Of a stretch of DNA of 55,989 nucleotides, positions 9,140-18,042 are shown one piece after another. Each line of letters opens with the position of its first letter. The first letter of the stretch is position 1. The notes beneath the pieces were generated by a model. It was not told the DNA's origin. It searched no databases and saw only the letters and a list, made by a program, of their open reading frames with translations. The DNA lies in contig NZ_VHLL01000011.1 of NCBI RefSeq assembly GCF_025384765.1, positions 1-55,989 of the forward strand, written 5' to 3'. Both the position numbers and the translations under genes were made by a program. This DNA comes from Methanoculleus formosensis. GTDB lineage: Archaea; Halobacteriota; Methanomicrobia; Methanomicrobiales; Methanoculleaceae.

Positions 9140-9689
9140 AGTACAGCCCGAAGAGAATCATGGCGAGTCCGCTCGCCTGCACAACTTTTTTGTAATGGGT
9201 TCCGAGGACGTTTGCTCCCCGTGAGACTGCAACGGCGAGGAGCCCGAGGAAGACGATGTCCGCACCGATGTGCCCGACGTAGAACTCGAGAAACGCCGGG
9301 TGGAGCGCGAGGAATCCGACGCCGAACGTGAGCCACCAGACCCACCAGTAGGGGTTGCCGAGTGTGCATGCGAGCCCGAGGACAACCGGCGCCCGGGTCT
9401 CCTCCTTCACAGCGACGCTCTCTCCCGCCTGGAGGAGCTGCACGGCGCCGAACGCGATCAGGACGCCCGAGCCGAGGAGGGCGACGAGGTTGATCTGCGG
9501 GATGTCGCGCACGCCGAAGGCTATGGCCGCAACCATTGCGGCCTCGGGGATGCCGTGCCCCGCGATCAGCCCTGCGACGAACCGCCCGGCCGGCCGCGCT
9601 CCGAGGCCGAGAACCGAAGCGGTCATGGGACCGGGCGAGGCGGCTCCGGAGAACCCGATCAGGAACGATGCGGCGACGATCTCGATCAT
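9114..9689 (-). CDS. LysE/RhtB-family exporter
   Basis: I start at ATG 9689, which overlaps the upstream stop as ATGA; a longer frame adds 20 non-membrane residues. The 191-residue product begins [22 protein letters not shown], the LysE family signature, and has about six membrane helices, with [13 protein letters not shown] in the middle. Such proteins export amino acids or other small molecules. It ends a packed minus-strand run that includes threonine synthase, so threonine or homoserine export is possible, but the substrate is not evident. Confidence 0.85.
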   Translation of the reverse strand: MIEIVAASFLIGFSGAASPGPMTASVLGLGARPAGRFVAGLIAGHGIPEAAMVAAIAFGVRDIPQINLVALLGSGVLIAFGAVQLLQAGESVAVKEETRAPVVLGLACTLGNPYWWVWWLTFGVGFLALHPAFLEFYVGHIGADIVFLGLLAVAVSRGANVLGTHYKKVVQASGLAMILFGLYFILTILFS

Positions 9690-10297
9690 CCGTCCCGTCT
9701 CCGCGAGATGAGGATGGGGAGGATCAGGACGAGCGCGACCGCGAGCCATACGGTGCCGAAGGTGGTGAGCAGGATCACCCGCTCCGGTGTGTAGAAGCGG
9801 GCCTCGACGACGGCTATCCTCTCCCAGGCGATCTCCGTGGTGCCGTTCGGTCCGGTGGAGATCTCGGCGCCGGGGCTGACCATGCCGATGAGCGGGTTTC
9901 TGACGTCAAAGCCCTCAGGCAGGTCGACGGTCACGGCATACGGCGTATCGAAGGCCACGACAAGGTGGTTATCCCTCACGGGCGCCCGGTAGGTGATCGT
10001 GTAGTTCCCCTCCGGGAAGGTGATGACGCCCCTTCCCTCTTCCCGGTACTCGACCGGGCCCGCTGGCCCGAGCACCTCGAGTTCCTCGACCTGGAGCGGG
10101 ACCCGTTCCCCGAGCATCCCCGGCATCCAGAACCTGTGCTCGCTCCCCGTGACCGCGATCGAGGCCTCGTAGGCGGTGCCGTCGGGGAGCACCCGGACGA
10201 CGGCCTCCTGTGCCGCCGCCGGGGCAGCGATCAGGATCAGCGCAAGGCAGAGAGCAGCGAGGGCAGGTCCGCGTCGATCTCTATGGGGGGCTCGCAT
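9686..10297 (-). CDS. Secreted, C-terminally membrane-anchored protein of unknown function
   Basis: A 203-residue protein with a signal peptide (RRGPALAALCLALILIAAP, ending near AAAQ) and one C-terminal helix (VILLTTFGTVWLAVALVLIL) followed by ISRRRDG, so most of it lies outside the membrane. The external part is beta-rich with YREEGRGVITFPEGNYTITY. I do not recognise the family with certainty. Its first 61 bases overlap the end of thrC, an unusually long overlap, but no internal start would keep the signal peptide. Confidence 0.75.
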   Translation of the reverse strand: MRAPHRDRRGPALAALCLALILIAAPAAAQEAVVRVLPDGTAYEASIAVTGSEHRFWMPGMLGERVPLQVEELEVLGPAGPVEYREEGRGVITFPEGNYTITYRAPVRDNHLVVAFDTPYAVTVDLPEGFDVRNPLIGMVSPGAEISTGPNGTTEIAWERIAVVEARFYTPERVILLTTFGTVWLAVALVLILPILISRRRDG

Positions 10298-11442
10298 TGT
10301 CGCACCACTGTTTCGGGATCTTTCAAGAGATGCCCGGTCACCACGCAGACAATCCGCTCATCCCTGTCGATCAGGCCGAGTTCGGCAAGTTTTCGTATTC
10401 CGGCGACCGAGGCCGCCGAGGCGGGTTCTACCCCGATCCCCTCTTTGCGCGCGAGATCGCGCTGCATAGAAAGGATCTCCTCGTCGGTCACGGATGCCGC
10501 CGTCCCGCCGGTCGCCCGGATGGCGACGAGTGCCTTCTCTGCGTTCACCGGGGCGCCGATCCGTATCGCGGTCGCGATGGTCTCGGGCGCGGCCTCCGGG
10601 GCCAGCACCTCGAGGTTCTGCTCTATCGCCTTCACCACCGGCTGGGAGCCGGCAGCCTGGATGCCGGTCATCATCGGCAGCCGGTCGATGAACCCGAGAG
10701 ATTCGAGTTCCCGGAGCCCCTTGTAAACCGCGGAGATGTTGCCCGCGTTTCCGACGGGAAGGACTATCCGGTCGGGCACCTCTCCACCGAGCTGGTCGAT
10801 CGCCTCGAACCCGATCGTCTTCTGTCCCTCCAGCCGGTAGGGGTTGACCGAGTTCAGGAGATAGAGGCCGTGGGTGATGCAGAGTTCGTGTACCATCTCG
10901 AGCGCTTTATCAAAGTTGCCACGGATGGATATGACCCGGGCGCCGTGCATCAGCGCCTGGGCGACCTTTCCGAGCGCCACCTTTCCTGCGGGCAGGAGAA
11001 CGACGCAGGGGACGCCGGCCTTCGCCGCGTAGGCGGCAAGGCTCGCGGAGGTGTTCCCGGTGCTTGCACAGGCGACGCTCGTCATCCCGAGTTCGCGGGC
11101 CATGCTGACGCCCACGGTCATCCCGCGGTCCTTGAACGAACCGGTCGGGTTCATCCCCTCGTGTTTTGCGTAGAGTTCGGAGAGACCCAGCTCTTTGCCG
11201 ATCTTCTTCAAGTGGTAGAGGGGGGTGCCTCCTTCCTGGAGGGAGACCGGTTCGCCCCGAACCGGGAGGAGTTCGCGGTAGCGCCAGACCGAGAGGGGGC
11301 GCCGGTTCCATTCGTTTCGTGAGACGTCGATGCCGTCCATGTCGTATTCGACGGTCAGCAGGTGTCCGCAGCGGTTGCACGTATAGATGATCTGGTCCGG
11401 TGAGTAGGTTGCACCACAATGAACGCAGACAAGACGGTACAT
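10237..11442 (-). CDS. thrC: Threonine synthase
   Basis: A 401-residue PLP enzyme converting O-phosphohomoserine to threonine. A four-cysteine zinc ribbon (C6, C9, C22, C25) opens the protein as in archaeal ThrC. The PLP lysine is K104 in NPTGSFKDRGM, the phosphate loop is the VGNAGNISA segment, and ACASTGNTSASLAAYAAK is a second conserved motif. Length is normal for the family. It is internal to a minus-strand run that also includes a nitrilase and an amino-acid-type exporter. Confidence 0.95.
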   Translation of the reverse strand: MYRLVCVHCGATYSPDQIIYTCNRCGHLLTVEYDMDGIDVSRNEWNRRPLSVWRYRELLPVRGEPVSLQEGGTPLYHLKKIGKELGLSELYAKHEGMNPTGSFKDRGMTVGVSMARELGMTSVACASTGNTSASLAAYAAKAGVPCVVLLPAGKVALGKVAQALMHGARVISIRGNFDKALEMVHELCITHGLYLLNSVNPYRLEGQKTIGFEAIDQLGGEVPDRIVLPVGNAGNISAVYKGLRELESLGFIDRLPMMTGIQAAGSQPVVKAIEQNLEVLAPEAAPETIATAIRIGAPVNAEKALVAIRATGGTAASVTDEEILSMQRDLARKEGIGVEPASAASVAGIRKLAELGLIDRDERIVCVVTGHLLKDPETVVRQCEPPIEIDADLPSLLSALR

Positions 11443-11503
11443 AGAAAATCGTTGATCGCGCGGATACGTATAGATATGCTCTATTGGTTCGGGAAGGTTC
11501 GTC

Positions 11504-12247
11504 TCACCCCCGCCGCTCGGGCCGGACGCGGGAGACGAGCATGAAGAGGAGCCAGAGGGCGGGAGCGGCGACGAGCGCGAGGCATCCGAGTTCCTCAGCC
11601 GTCATGGCGGTCACGAACGGCGCGACGGCGAACCCTGCCGCTGCTACGACCAGCGCGATGGTGAAGGCTGCAGGGCGCACCTCAAGGAGTCCTTCGGCCC
11701 GGACACGGCCGGCCGCTCGCCGCCGGGAGAAGGGGTAGAGCCAGGCGACCCCGGCCGGGGTGCAGGTGTCCTCGACGAGGTGGAGGATGCACCCTGCAAA
11801 GAACGCGCACCCAAACGCGGGGAGGAGCGTGAGAGGCCGCCCTAACCAGGTGAGGATGAGGGCCAGATATCCGGAGAGAACGAGGGATGTCAGCGCGACG
11901 CCCGAGAACGAGTGGAGCAGCCCGCGGTGCCTGTGCCGGTAACTCTTCCGGAGGAGGAGCATGAAGACGAGGGAGATCGGGTAGTAGATGAGATACCTGA
12001 TGGTATAGCCGAAGATCGGGAGCACCACGGCAAAACCGTTTACGACCTGTCCTCTCTTCCCTTTCGCGCCGGCAATTCTGCCGTTGAATATCGCTGCATC
12101 GACGGCGTCTGCGTCCGGGGCAAGCGATCCGACGAAGACGCCGAAGAAGATGACGGCGATCGCGGCCGGGTCGATGGCGGTGGCCCCGGGAGCGAGAAGG
12201 AGCGCTGTCGTGGCGAGACTGAGCGATACATGCTGGTTACCCCGCAT
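11504..12247 (-). CDS. YdjM/DUF457-type membrane-bound metal-dependent hydrolase
   Basis: A 247-residue protein with about five membrane segments and the His/Asp motifs of the family: NQHVSLSLA, GSLAPDADAVDA, HRHRGLLHSF and GCILHLVEDTCTPAGVAWLYPFSRR. These residues form the presumed metal site. The physiological substrate is unknown. It follows the nitrilase gene by nine bases on the same strand. Confidence 0.85.
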   Translation of the reverse strand: MRGNQHVSLSLATTALLLAPGATAIDPAAIAVIFFGVFVGSLAPDADAVDAAIFNGRIAGAKGKRGQVVNGFAVVLPIFGYTIRYLIYYPISLVFMLLLRKSYRHRHRGLLHSFSGVALTSLVLSGYLALILTWLGRPLTLLPAFGCAFFAGCILHLVEDTCTPAGVAWLYPFSRRRAAGRVRAEGLLEVRPAAFTIALVVAAAGFAVAPFVTAMTAEELGCLALVAAPALWLLFMLVSRVRPERRG

Positions 12248-12256
12248 CAGAAATCT

Positions 12257-13054
12257 CTAAAATTTAGAGAGCAGACGGTGATAAAGGTCACTTCTGCGGT
12301 CTGAAAGTGAAGGGATGCTGGACCGGGCATCATAAACCGCTACAGGATCGACCTCGACGGTGAGGGCCTCTTCTCCGGCCCCGCACCGGCCGATGATGGT
12401 GCCGTCCGGATCGGCGGCGAGCGACCCCCCGCACCAGGGCGCGCCCGGCCGGCCGGCCGTGTTGATCCCGGCCACATAGTAGCGGTTCTCAAGAGCCCGT
12501 GCGAGGATCAGGGTCTCCCAGTGAGAGAGCCGGGAGCAGGGCCATGCCGCCGGGACCAGCATGCACTCCGCGCCGGCGAGAGCGTAGATGCGGAAGAGTT
12601 CCGGGAACCGCAGATCGTAGCAGACGGCAATCCCGAACTTCGTCCCGTCGACGGTGAACGTGGCGATGCGATCGCCTGCGGTGTAGTGCCGGTCCTCCGC
12701 CTCGGGGGAGAAGAGATGGATCTTCGCGTAGGCGGCGAGGAGTTCCCCATCTTCACCGAGCACCACGACGGTGTTTTTCGGACGTCTCTCTCGCCCCGCT
12801 TCGACGACCGATCCTGCGACCGCGATGCCGTTCTCCTCTGCTATCCGCGAAAACGCAGCCGTGAGCGGGCCGTCCAGGGGCTCGCCGGAGCCTGAGGGGA
12901 CTTTTGGGATCCATCCGGTCACGAACTGCTCGGGAAAACAGATGAGCGATGCTCCCGCCGCCGCGGCATCGGCGGCCATCCGGTCGGCCGCCTCAAGCCT
13001 CTCAAGAGTGCTGCCACGGCCGCCTCCAACCTGCGCAAGTGTTATCTTCGTCAT
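12257..13054 (-). CDS. Carbon-nitrogen hydrolase (nitrilase superfamily)
   Basis: A 265-residue enzyme with the complete Glu-Lys-Cys triad: E42 in ICFPEQF, K111 in YAKIHLFSPE, and C145 in AVCYDLRFPEL. The sequence around the cysteine and the length resemble omega-amidase/Nit-type amidases. It should hydrolyse a small amide in the cytoplasm; which one is not clear. It overlaps the upstream small membrane protein gene by four bases (ATGA). Confidence 0.9.
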   Translation of the reverse strand: MTKITLAQVGGGRGSTLERLEAADRMAADAAAAGASLICFPEQFVTGWIPKVPSGSGEPLDGPLTAAFSRIAEENGIAVAGSVVEAGRERRPKNTVVVLGEDGELLAAYAKIHLFSPEAEDRHYTAGDRIATFTVDGTKFGIAVCYDLRFPELFRIYALAGAECMLVPAAWPCSRLSHWETLILARALENRYYVAGINTAGRPGAPWCGGSLAADPDGTIIGRCGAGEEALTVEVDPVAVYDARSSIPSLSDRRSDLYHRLLSKF

Positions 13055-13257
13055 TCTTGAGACGGGTTAATCTCCCGGCCCTTGTCGGAGAAGATGAGCA
13101 TGGCGGCGCCGATGACGATGAGAACGGCGAGCGCCACCATGACGTACGGGGCGAACGGGATAACGACAGCGAACATCTGCGCCGCGATCAGGATCCCGCC
13201 TGCAATGATGCAGGTGCTGATCAGGGCGGCTCCGGGAAGCGTAAGGTTGTGGGTCAT
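13051..13257 (-). CDS. Small two-helix membrane protein
   Basis: A 68-residue protein starting MTHNLTLPGAALIST. Two hydrophobic helices, roughly residues 9-30 and 36-57, are separated by a short turn, and the tail FSDKGREINPSQE is charged. It overlaps both neighbours by ATGA junctions, MarC upstream and the nitrilase downstream, so it is very probably translated. I recognise no family; it may assist the MarC protein. Confidence 0.75.
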   Translation of the reverse strand: MTHNLTLPGAALISTCIIAGGILIAAQMFAVVIPFAPYVMVALAVLIVIGAAMLIFSDKGREINPSQE

Positions 13258-13925
13258 GCAGTACCTCCGGTGAGTATGGGGAAGGCGGTTTTGATGCCGA
13301 TGAGGATAAACTGGACTGCGATTGCGACGAGGAGCATCCCCATCAGTCGGTTGGCGGCGCGGTACTCCCGCTGGCCGATGCGCCGGACGATGACGTCGGC
13401 GTTCCGCATCATGTAATAGGTGAGCCCGATGGCCGTAACGGCCGCGAGCGGCACGATGGCGAGTGCGGCGATGTTCATGTTCATCGCACCGTTTGTGGCC
13501 ATCGCCTCGTTCATCAGCACGATCACGGAGGTGATGGCACCGGGCCCCGCTATCATCGGGATCGCGAGCGGCATGACGGCGATATCGTCCGCGTCCTGTC
13601 CTTCGTACTTCTCGGTAGCCGTCATCTTCGTCCGGGAAGTCTTGGCGTAGATCATGTCCATACCTATGCCGAAGAGGAGGACGCCGCCTGCGATGCGGAA
13701 CGCCTCGATGGAGATACCGAAGAGTTGCAGGATCCAACCGCCTGCAAAGGTGAAGAGCAGCAGGGTGACCAGGGCGAACCAGGTTGCGTCGCGGGCGACC
13801 TTGAGTTTGGCCGCCTGGTCCATCGTGCCGGTGAGGGAGACGAAGATCAGGGTGGCTGCGAGAGGGTTCACTACGATGAGGATCGAAGAGAAACTCAGCA
13901 ACGCAAAACTCAGGAGATCCACCAT
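13254..13925 (-). CDS. MarC-family integral membrane protein
   Basis: A 223-residue membrane protein with six predicted helices. The N-terminal FSSILIVVNPLAATLIFVSL and the mid-protein VMPLAIPMIAGPGAITSVI are hallmarks of the MarC/UPF0056 family, whose transported substrate is not established. It heads the minus-strand run down to the LysE gene. There is no clear ribosome site before the ATG, and the AT-richer stretch GCTAATATC on the minus strand (near 13950-13959) could be a TATA box giving a leaderless message. Confidence 0.88.
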   Translation of the reverse strand: MVDLLSFALLSFSSILIVVNPLAATLIFVSLTGTMDQAAKLKVARDATWFALVTLLLFTFAGGWILQLFGISIEAFRIAGGVLLFGIGMDMIYAKTSRTKMTATEKYEGQDADDIAVMPLAIPMIAGPGAITSVIVLMNEAMATNGAMNMNIAALAIVPLAAVTAIGLTYYMMRNADVIVRRIGQREYRAANRLMGMLLVAIAVQFILIGIKTAFPILTGGTA

Positions 13926-14130
13926 TTATAGTCTGATATTCGGGAGGTTTGATATTAGCACTTGTGGTTTGGGGGGAGGAAGGGCGATTCGTTGCTCCGG
14001 AAATCCTCTTTTGTGAAGGATTTTTCCAGCGAAGGGGGGCGGTGGTGCTGGGTTATTCCTGTGCGGGCCCTTTTCGTGGTCCGGGATGTTTGCGGCGTGG
14101 CTGGGGGGTGGGGTTATACAATGAGGAAAG

Positions 14131-14332
14131 CCTGGCACAGCAGACTGTGGGGCTATCGCCACGCACTGCCCCCGCCCCCCTTGGGGCGGGGGAGGAGGCC
14201 GGAGGCCGGGCGGGGTGGGGGCGAAGGGAATCTCAGGACGACTTTTGTGTGGTAGAGACAGGGGAGGGGGCACGCCCCCTCCCCGCGAGCCGCCACCCCC
14301 AATGGCGATACCCCCTTGAAATCCGTGCCAGG
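14131..14332 (+). repeat. Foldback repeat element, copy A
   Basis: A 202-base unit bounded by perfect 8-base inverted ends, CCTGGCAC at 14131-14138 and GTGCCAGG at 14325-14332. Inside these is an imperfect inverted pair, GGGGCTATCGCCA (14149-14161) and TGGCGATACCCCC (14303-14315). The core has two strong hairpins: CCCCCGCCCC/GGGGCGGGGG (14169-14192, four-base loop) and GGGGAGGGGG/CCCCCTCCCC (14261-14284, loop CACG). Copies B and C share this design. No coding capacity is seen. Confidence 0.85.
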
Positions 14333-14595
14333 TGCAACCGAAGAAAATTGTCAGGTGCGCAGGCCACCACGGTCTACCGCACGGGGTCTTTCCTCACATC
14401 GGCTACTTTGTCGCAACCGCATACCCAAAACTCTTCACAGCGTGGTAATTATCGTTGGACGTCCATTTGTGCCGTACACAACTCCAGCAACCCGACACTG
14501 TGCGGCCAAAGGCCCGGACTATATCCCGTAAGCCGCGCAAAAGCAAAATCCCCCCACACCGCTACGCAACAAAAGTTCAAGAAAAAGAAACGACT

Positions 14596-14612
14596 CCGCC
14601 GGAATCCGGCGG
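14596..14612 (-). terminator. Hairpin terminator after ndk
   Basis: Arms CCGCCGGA and TCCGGCGG around a single base form an 8-bp stem ten bases past the ndk stop. Read on the minus strand it is followed by a T-rich run (14571-14595). Confidence 0.7.
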
Positions 14613-14621
14613 TTTCCCCGT

Positions 14622-15071
14622 TCACTCGTAGAGGACGGGCTCGTCGATCCGGGAGTAGCCGATCAGTTCGCCCGGTGCGAAGTGGATGCCGAGTTCGCGG
14701 GCGGCGCTCTCGGGGGAGTCGGATGCGTGGATCACGTTCCGCCCGATATCGAGCGCGAAATCGCCGCGGATAGAGCCCGGTGCAGCCTCTGCGGGGTTGG
14801 TGGCGCCGACCATCATGCGGACGACCGCGGCGGCACCCTTCCCCTCCCAGGCCATCAGGAAGCAGGGTCCGCTCATGATGTAGGCCTTAAGGCCGGGGAA
14901 GAAGGGCTTCTCCTTGTGTTCACGGTACTGCTCGACGACCCGCTCCTCGGGGAGGCGTTCGAGTTTCGCCCCGACGAGTTTGAGGCCCTTCGCCTCGAAC
15001 CGGGAGACGATCTCCCCGACGAGTCCGCGCTGGACGCCGTCGGGCTTGACCATCACGAAGGTGCGGTCCAT
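14622..15071 (-). CDS. ndk: Nucleoside diphosphate kinase
   Basis: A 149-residue kinase from ATG 15071: [21 protein letters not shown] at the start, and [20 protein letters not shown] near the end, which holds the phosphohistidine (H in IHASDS). It equilibrates nucleoside tri- and diphosphates. An in-frame GTG at 15080 overlaps the L24e stop and would add three residues; the stretch GTGATCC ahead of ATG pairs well with the 16S tail, so I prefer ATG. It is the last gene of the L7Ae operon. Confidence 0.95.
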   Translation of the reverse strand: MDRTFVMVKPDGVQRGLVGEIVSRFEAKGLKLVGAKLERLPEERVVEQYREHKEKPFFPGLKAYIMSGPCFLMAWEGKGAAAVVRMMVGATNPAEAAPGSIRGDFALDIGRNVIHASDSPESAARELGIHFAPGELIGYSRIDEPVLYE

Positions 15072-15076
15072 CGGGA

Positions 15077-15268
15077 TCACTCTTTACCGCGGGCTTTCCG
15101 TCCGGCCGCGGTCCACTCGACGCGGCGCGGCACCCGGCCGAGCCTGTAGTTGTTCTGACACTTGGCGCTGCAGAAGTAGTAGATGGTTCCGTCTTTCTTG
15201 ACGAACATCTTGCCGGTTCCGGGTTCCAGAGCCTCTCCACAGAAAGTGCAGATGTATCTGTCGACCAT
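15077..15268 (-). CDS. rpl24e: 50S ribosomal protein L24e
   Basis: A 63-residue zinc-ribbon ribosomal protein. The two half-sites CTFCG and CSAKCQ supply four cysteines for zinc, and the [18 protein letters not shown] region is characteristic. It sits two bases after S28e in the conserved archaeal order L7Ae-S28e-L24e-Ndk. Confidence 0.95.
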   Translation of the reverse strand: MVDRYICTFCGEALEPGTGKMFVKKDGTIYYFCSAKCQNNYRLGRVPRRVEWTAAGRKARGKE

Positions 15269-15270
15269 GG

Positions 15271-15480
15271 TTACCGCCTCGAGAGTTTCTTCGCCTCACG
15301 CTCGGTCTCGAGCAGCGAAAGGATGTCTCCCTCCCTGATCGGGCCCACCGTGTTGCGGGTGATGATCCGCCCCTTGTTCGGGCCATCGAGAACCCGGCAC
15401 TTCACCTGCTGGGCTTCGCCATGCATCCCGGTCATGCCGATGATCTCGATAACTTCTGCGGGCGTTCCGTCGTTTGCCAT
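15271..15480 (-). CDS. rps28e: 30S ribosomal protein S28e
   Basis: A 69-residue OB-fold ribosomal protein with the family signature [18 protein letters not shown] at the C-terminus. It belongs to the small subunit near the mRNA exit. Co-transcribed with L7Ae, ten bases upstream. Confidence 0.95.
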   Translation of the reverse strand: MANDGTPAEVIEIIGMTGMHGEAQQVKCRVLDGPNKGRIITRNTVGPIREGDILSLLETEREAKKLSRR

Positions 15481-15490
15481 AATTTACCCC

Positions 15491-15859
15491 TCACGCTCTC
15501 AGTGCAGCAATCTGCTTCGCGATCTCATCGACGAGGTCCTTCGCCTTGCCGGACTTGACGATCGCGGCGGCTGCCGAGCCGACCTCGAGGCCGCTCGCAG
15601 AGCCGATATCGTTCTGCTTGCTGATATAGACGAACGGGATCTGCTTCTCCTCGCAGAGCAGCGGCAGATGCATCACAATTTCTTCTGGCTCAACGTCTGA
15701 TCCGATGAGAACCAGCTGGGCAATGTTGCGCTCAACTGCTTTCGTTGCCTCGTTCGACCCCTTCTTCACCTTGCCGGTATCTCTTGCGATCTCAAGGGCT
15801 TCAAGGGCCTTATTCTGGATCTCTTCCGGAATCTCGAATTTTACGTATGCCTTTGCCAT
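15491..15859 (-). CDS. rpl7ae: 50S ribosomal protein L7Ae
   Basis: A 122-residue kink-turn RNA-binding protein. [14 protein letters not shown] binds the kink-turn, and [20 protein letters not shown] is the conserved hydrophobic face. In archaea it serves the ribosome, box C/D and H/ACA RNPs and RNase P. It heads the operon, with a strong ribosome site GAGGTGAG two bases before ATG. Confidence 0.96.
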   Translation of the reverse strand: MAKAYVKFEIPEEIQNKALEALEIARDTGKVKKGSNEATKAVERNIAQLVLIGSDVEPEEIVMHLPLLCEEKQIPFVYISKQNDIGSASGLEVGSAAAAIVKSGKAKDLVDEIAKQIAALRA

Positions 15860-15953
15860 AACTCACCTCTTTCGGGTGCAGCTCTCTGCTGCTCCGTCAT
15901 CATTCATCAGTAGCGTAGCTGATCGAATGCGCTGTATTATGTCAATAAGAGGA

Positions 15954-15965
15954 GGGATAAATGTT
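15954..15965 (-). promoter_or_regulatory. Likely TATA box of the L7Ae operon
   Basis: On the minus strand the sequence reads AACATTTATCCC, about 95 bases before the L7Ae ATG, implying a leader of roughly 70 bases. Placement is plausible but not certain. Confidence 0.45.
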
Positions 15966-16041
15966 TGTCATTCCCCCTCCGGAGAGGGGGTGGAGTTCCG
16001 CAGTTTTCGCGCTGGCCCGCATGGACGTGGTCGCAAGCTGA

Positions 16042-18042
16042 TCATGCGGGGATCTGGTAGATCTGGACTCCTTCTCTGTCGTAAATGAGTTCGAGCGCAT
16101 CTGTGGGGATCGAGACGGTGTAGCGCTCGCGCTCTGCCGCACCTACGTAGAGCAGGGTGGCGTTGTATGCCCGCGCAAGGTCGACGGTCCGGGTGGGCTG
16201 CTCGTATATCGCCCGCACATCGGCGCTCCGCTCGCCGATACGCCCCTCGTCGCCCCGCCACATGTACTCGTGGAAGGGCATCCCGACGACGGCCGGGATA
16301 CCGGTGAATGAGGAGACCCTTGAGTAGTAGGTGTAGTCGCCGCCCTCCGCCTCGATGATGACGTGGTCGCCGGGAAGACCCCGGAGGAACGCGATCGCCG
16401 CTGCGTCGCCCGGGTGCGAGCCATAGAGGTATGCCGCGCCGTCGAGGGTGCGGCTCCCGTAGCCGAAATCGACGTTGATCGCGAAGGGCGCGACGAGAAG
16501 CAGAACGGCGGCCAGTGCCGGGAGCGCCTTCTCCATCCTCTCCGGGATCCGCCGGTCGATCCCGGTGCCCCGGAGCCACTCCCCGAGGACCACGAGGCTC
16601 GCCGTCCCCATCAGGAACCACGCGGGAAGATAGAACTTGAAGACCGTGTTCATCCGGAAGTAGGTCTCCCCCATGTTGTCCACGAGATAGATGAGTTCGG
16701 TGACGAGGACGATCGTGAGCCCGAGGATGGCAAGCGTGTCTGTGGCCGAGAACCGGCGGCGGGCGAGGAGGTAGACCAGCGGGACGGCGGCGATGGCCGC
16801 CGCCGGGTAGCCGGCGAGCACGAACGGCACCGCGGCGAGGAGGAGGTAGGGGCGCCTCCGGATATCCGGGGCGCAGTAGGCGACCAGCACCGCGAGGAAG
16901 AACCCGTGAACCAGCAGAAACTCCACCGGTGCGGAGGGCACGGGGACGGTTCCGACTCCCGCGACGCCGGGGCTGTTGAGCTGCAGGTAGAACGGGAGGT
17001 AGGTCAGGATCGCGAGCGGCGGCACTGTTGCAAGCACCATCCAGGAGTTCCGGCTGTCCGGCCGGAGGTTCCCGTAGCGCCACCATATCAGGAGGCCGAA
17101 GACCAGCGTGACCGGGGCATAGACCAGCACGTCCCAGGAGTTGAACCCGGGCATCGACCCGAGGGAGAGAGCGGCAAGCCCGCAGAGGATTGCCCTCCCC
17201 CGCATGGAGAGTTCTCCCCACCGCAGGTAGGCGAAGACCAGGAGAAAGAGCAGGAATCCCTGGTTGAAGAAACTCATGACGTGTGGGTGCACGTCGCCCC
17301 AGAGCATCGAGAAGATGGGGTACTCGTTGATGGTGTTCTCGATCGTCCGGGTACTCCCCCAGAGGACATCGAACCAGGCGTCCCCGATGAGGATGTGATA
17401 GAAGGCTGAGGGGTTCGGGAGGAAGAGCGCAACCACCGGGAGCCACCGGTGGCGGTCGAGGAGGAGGTGTCCGAGGGCGTAGAGCGAGACGACGGAGAGG
17501 CCGAGCACCGTCGGGAGGATGAGGTTGAACGTGACCGTCGAAGGCACGCCGGATACAAGCCCGAGCGCCCCGCCCGTCCAGTAGCCGAGGTAGTAATAGA
17601 CGTCCAGCGTCCCCCCCGCGTACCAGGGGTCGAGCGGCGGGACGGCGGGCATCCGCATGATCGAGGCGAGGATCGCGTGGTCCATGAACTTCTCGGCGTA
17701 GGAGATGGTCGGGTTGATCCAGCGCACCTCGAGCATGAAGAGGAAGGGGAGCAGGAAGGCGAGATCCCAGGTGAGCGCCGACCGCAGCCGCTCCCTCGTG
17801 AAGAACCCCCGTGCACCTGCGTACGCGATCGCGGCTGCGAACGGCAGAAGGGCGAGGACGATCGGAAGGCCCGAGAGGCCCAGGTACCACGTGCCGAGCG
17901 TGAAGAGGAGGACCGATGCCGGGTAGGCGGCCGCCGCCGCGAGGCTCCCGAGGGTGCGGTCGAGCGCCGGCCAGACGGCGAGATGGAGCATCTTGACGAC
18001 CGCGAGCCAGAACAGCACGGGAATGACGAACTCAATCGCCAA
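16042..18042 (-). CDS. DUF2298 polytopic membrane protein, probable GT-C-type glycosyltransferase
   Basis: A 666-residue protein with a dozen or more membrane helices and a soluble C-terminal domain from about residue 520. Conserved-looking polar patches are RWINPTISYAEKFMDH, WYAGGTLDVYYYLGYWTGG and INEYPIFSMLWGDVHPH, which lie in external loops as in the DUF2298 (YYY) family. The layout recalls lipid-linked sugar transferases, but activity is unproven. It overlaps the flippase-like gene by 11 bases and closes a four-gene operon with a glycosyltransferase and an FAD enzyme, suggesting work on a lipid-linked surface glycan. Confidence 0.85.
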   Translation of the reverse strand: MAIEFVIPVLFWLAVVKMLHLAVWPALDRTLGSLAAAAAYPASVLLFTLGTWYLGLSGLPIVLALLPFAAAIAYAGARGFFTRERLRSALTWDLAFLLPFLFMLEVRWINPTISYAEKFMDHAILASIMRMPAVPPLDPWYAGGTLDVYYYLGYWTGGALGLVSGVPSTVTFNLILPTVLGLSVVSLYALGHLLLDRHRWLPVVALFLPNPSAFYHILIGDAWFDVLWGSTRTIENTINEYPIFSMLWGDVHPHVMSFFNQGFLLFLLVFAYLRWGELSMRGRAILCGLAALSLGSMPGFNSWDVLVYAPVTLVFGLLIWWRYGNLRPDSRNSWMVLATVPPLAILTYLPFYLQLNSPGVAGVGTVPVPSAPVEFLLVHGFFLAVLVAYCAPDIRRRPYLLLAAVPFVLAGYPAAAIAAVPLVYLLARRRFSATDTLAILGLTIVLVTELIYLVDNMGETYFRMNTVFKFYLPAWFLMGTASLVVLGEWLRGTGIDRRIPERMEKALPALAAVLLLVAPFAINVDFGYGSRTLDGAAYLYGSHPGDAAAIAFLRGLPGDHVIIEAEGGDYTYYSRVSSFTGIPAVVGMPFHEYMWRGDEGRIGERSADVRAIYEQPTRTVDLARAYNATLLYVGAAERERYTVSIPTDALELIYDREGVQIYQIPA

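Larger units (their letters stand above)
13926..14621. other. Intergenic region holding foldback element A
   Basis: Nearly 700 bases between MarC and ndk. Bases 14131-14332 are a repeat described separately. The flanks (13960-14130 and 14333-14590) contain no convincing gene; 14596-14612 is a terminator for the ribosomal operon. Confidence 0.7.

Noticed and set aside
13949-14773. 274-residue open frame through the first foldback element
   Set aside because: It crosses GC-rich hairpins and runs antisense into ndk; its composition is that of a repeat, not a protein.
15968-17890. 640-residue open frame on the minus strand
   Set aside because: It is an out-of-frame, Arg/Pro-rich shadow of the DUF2298 gene.
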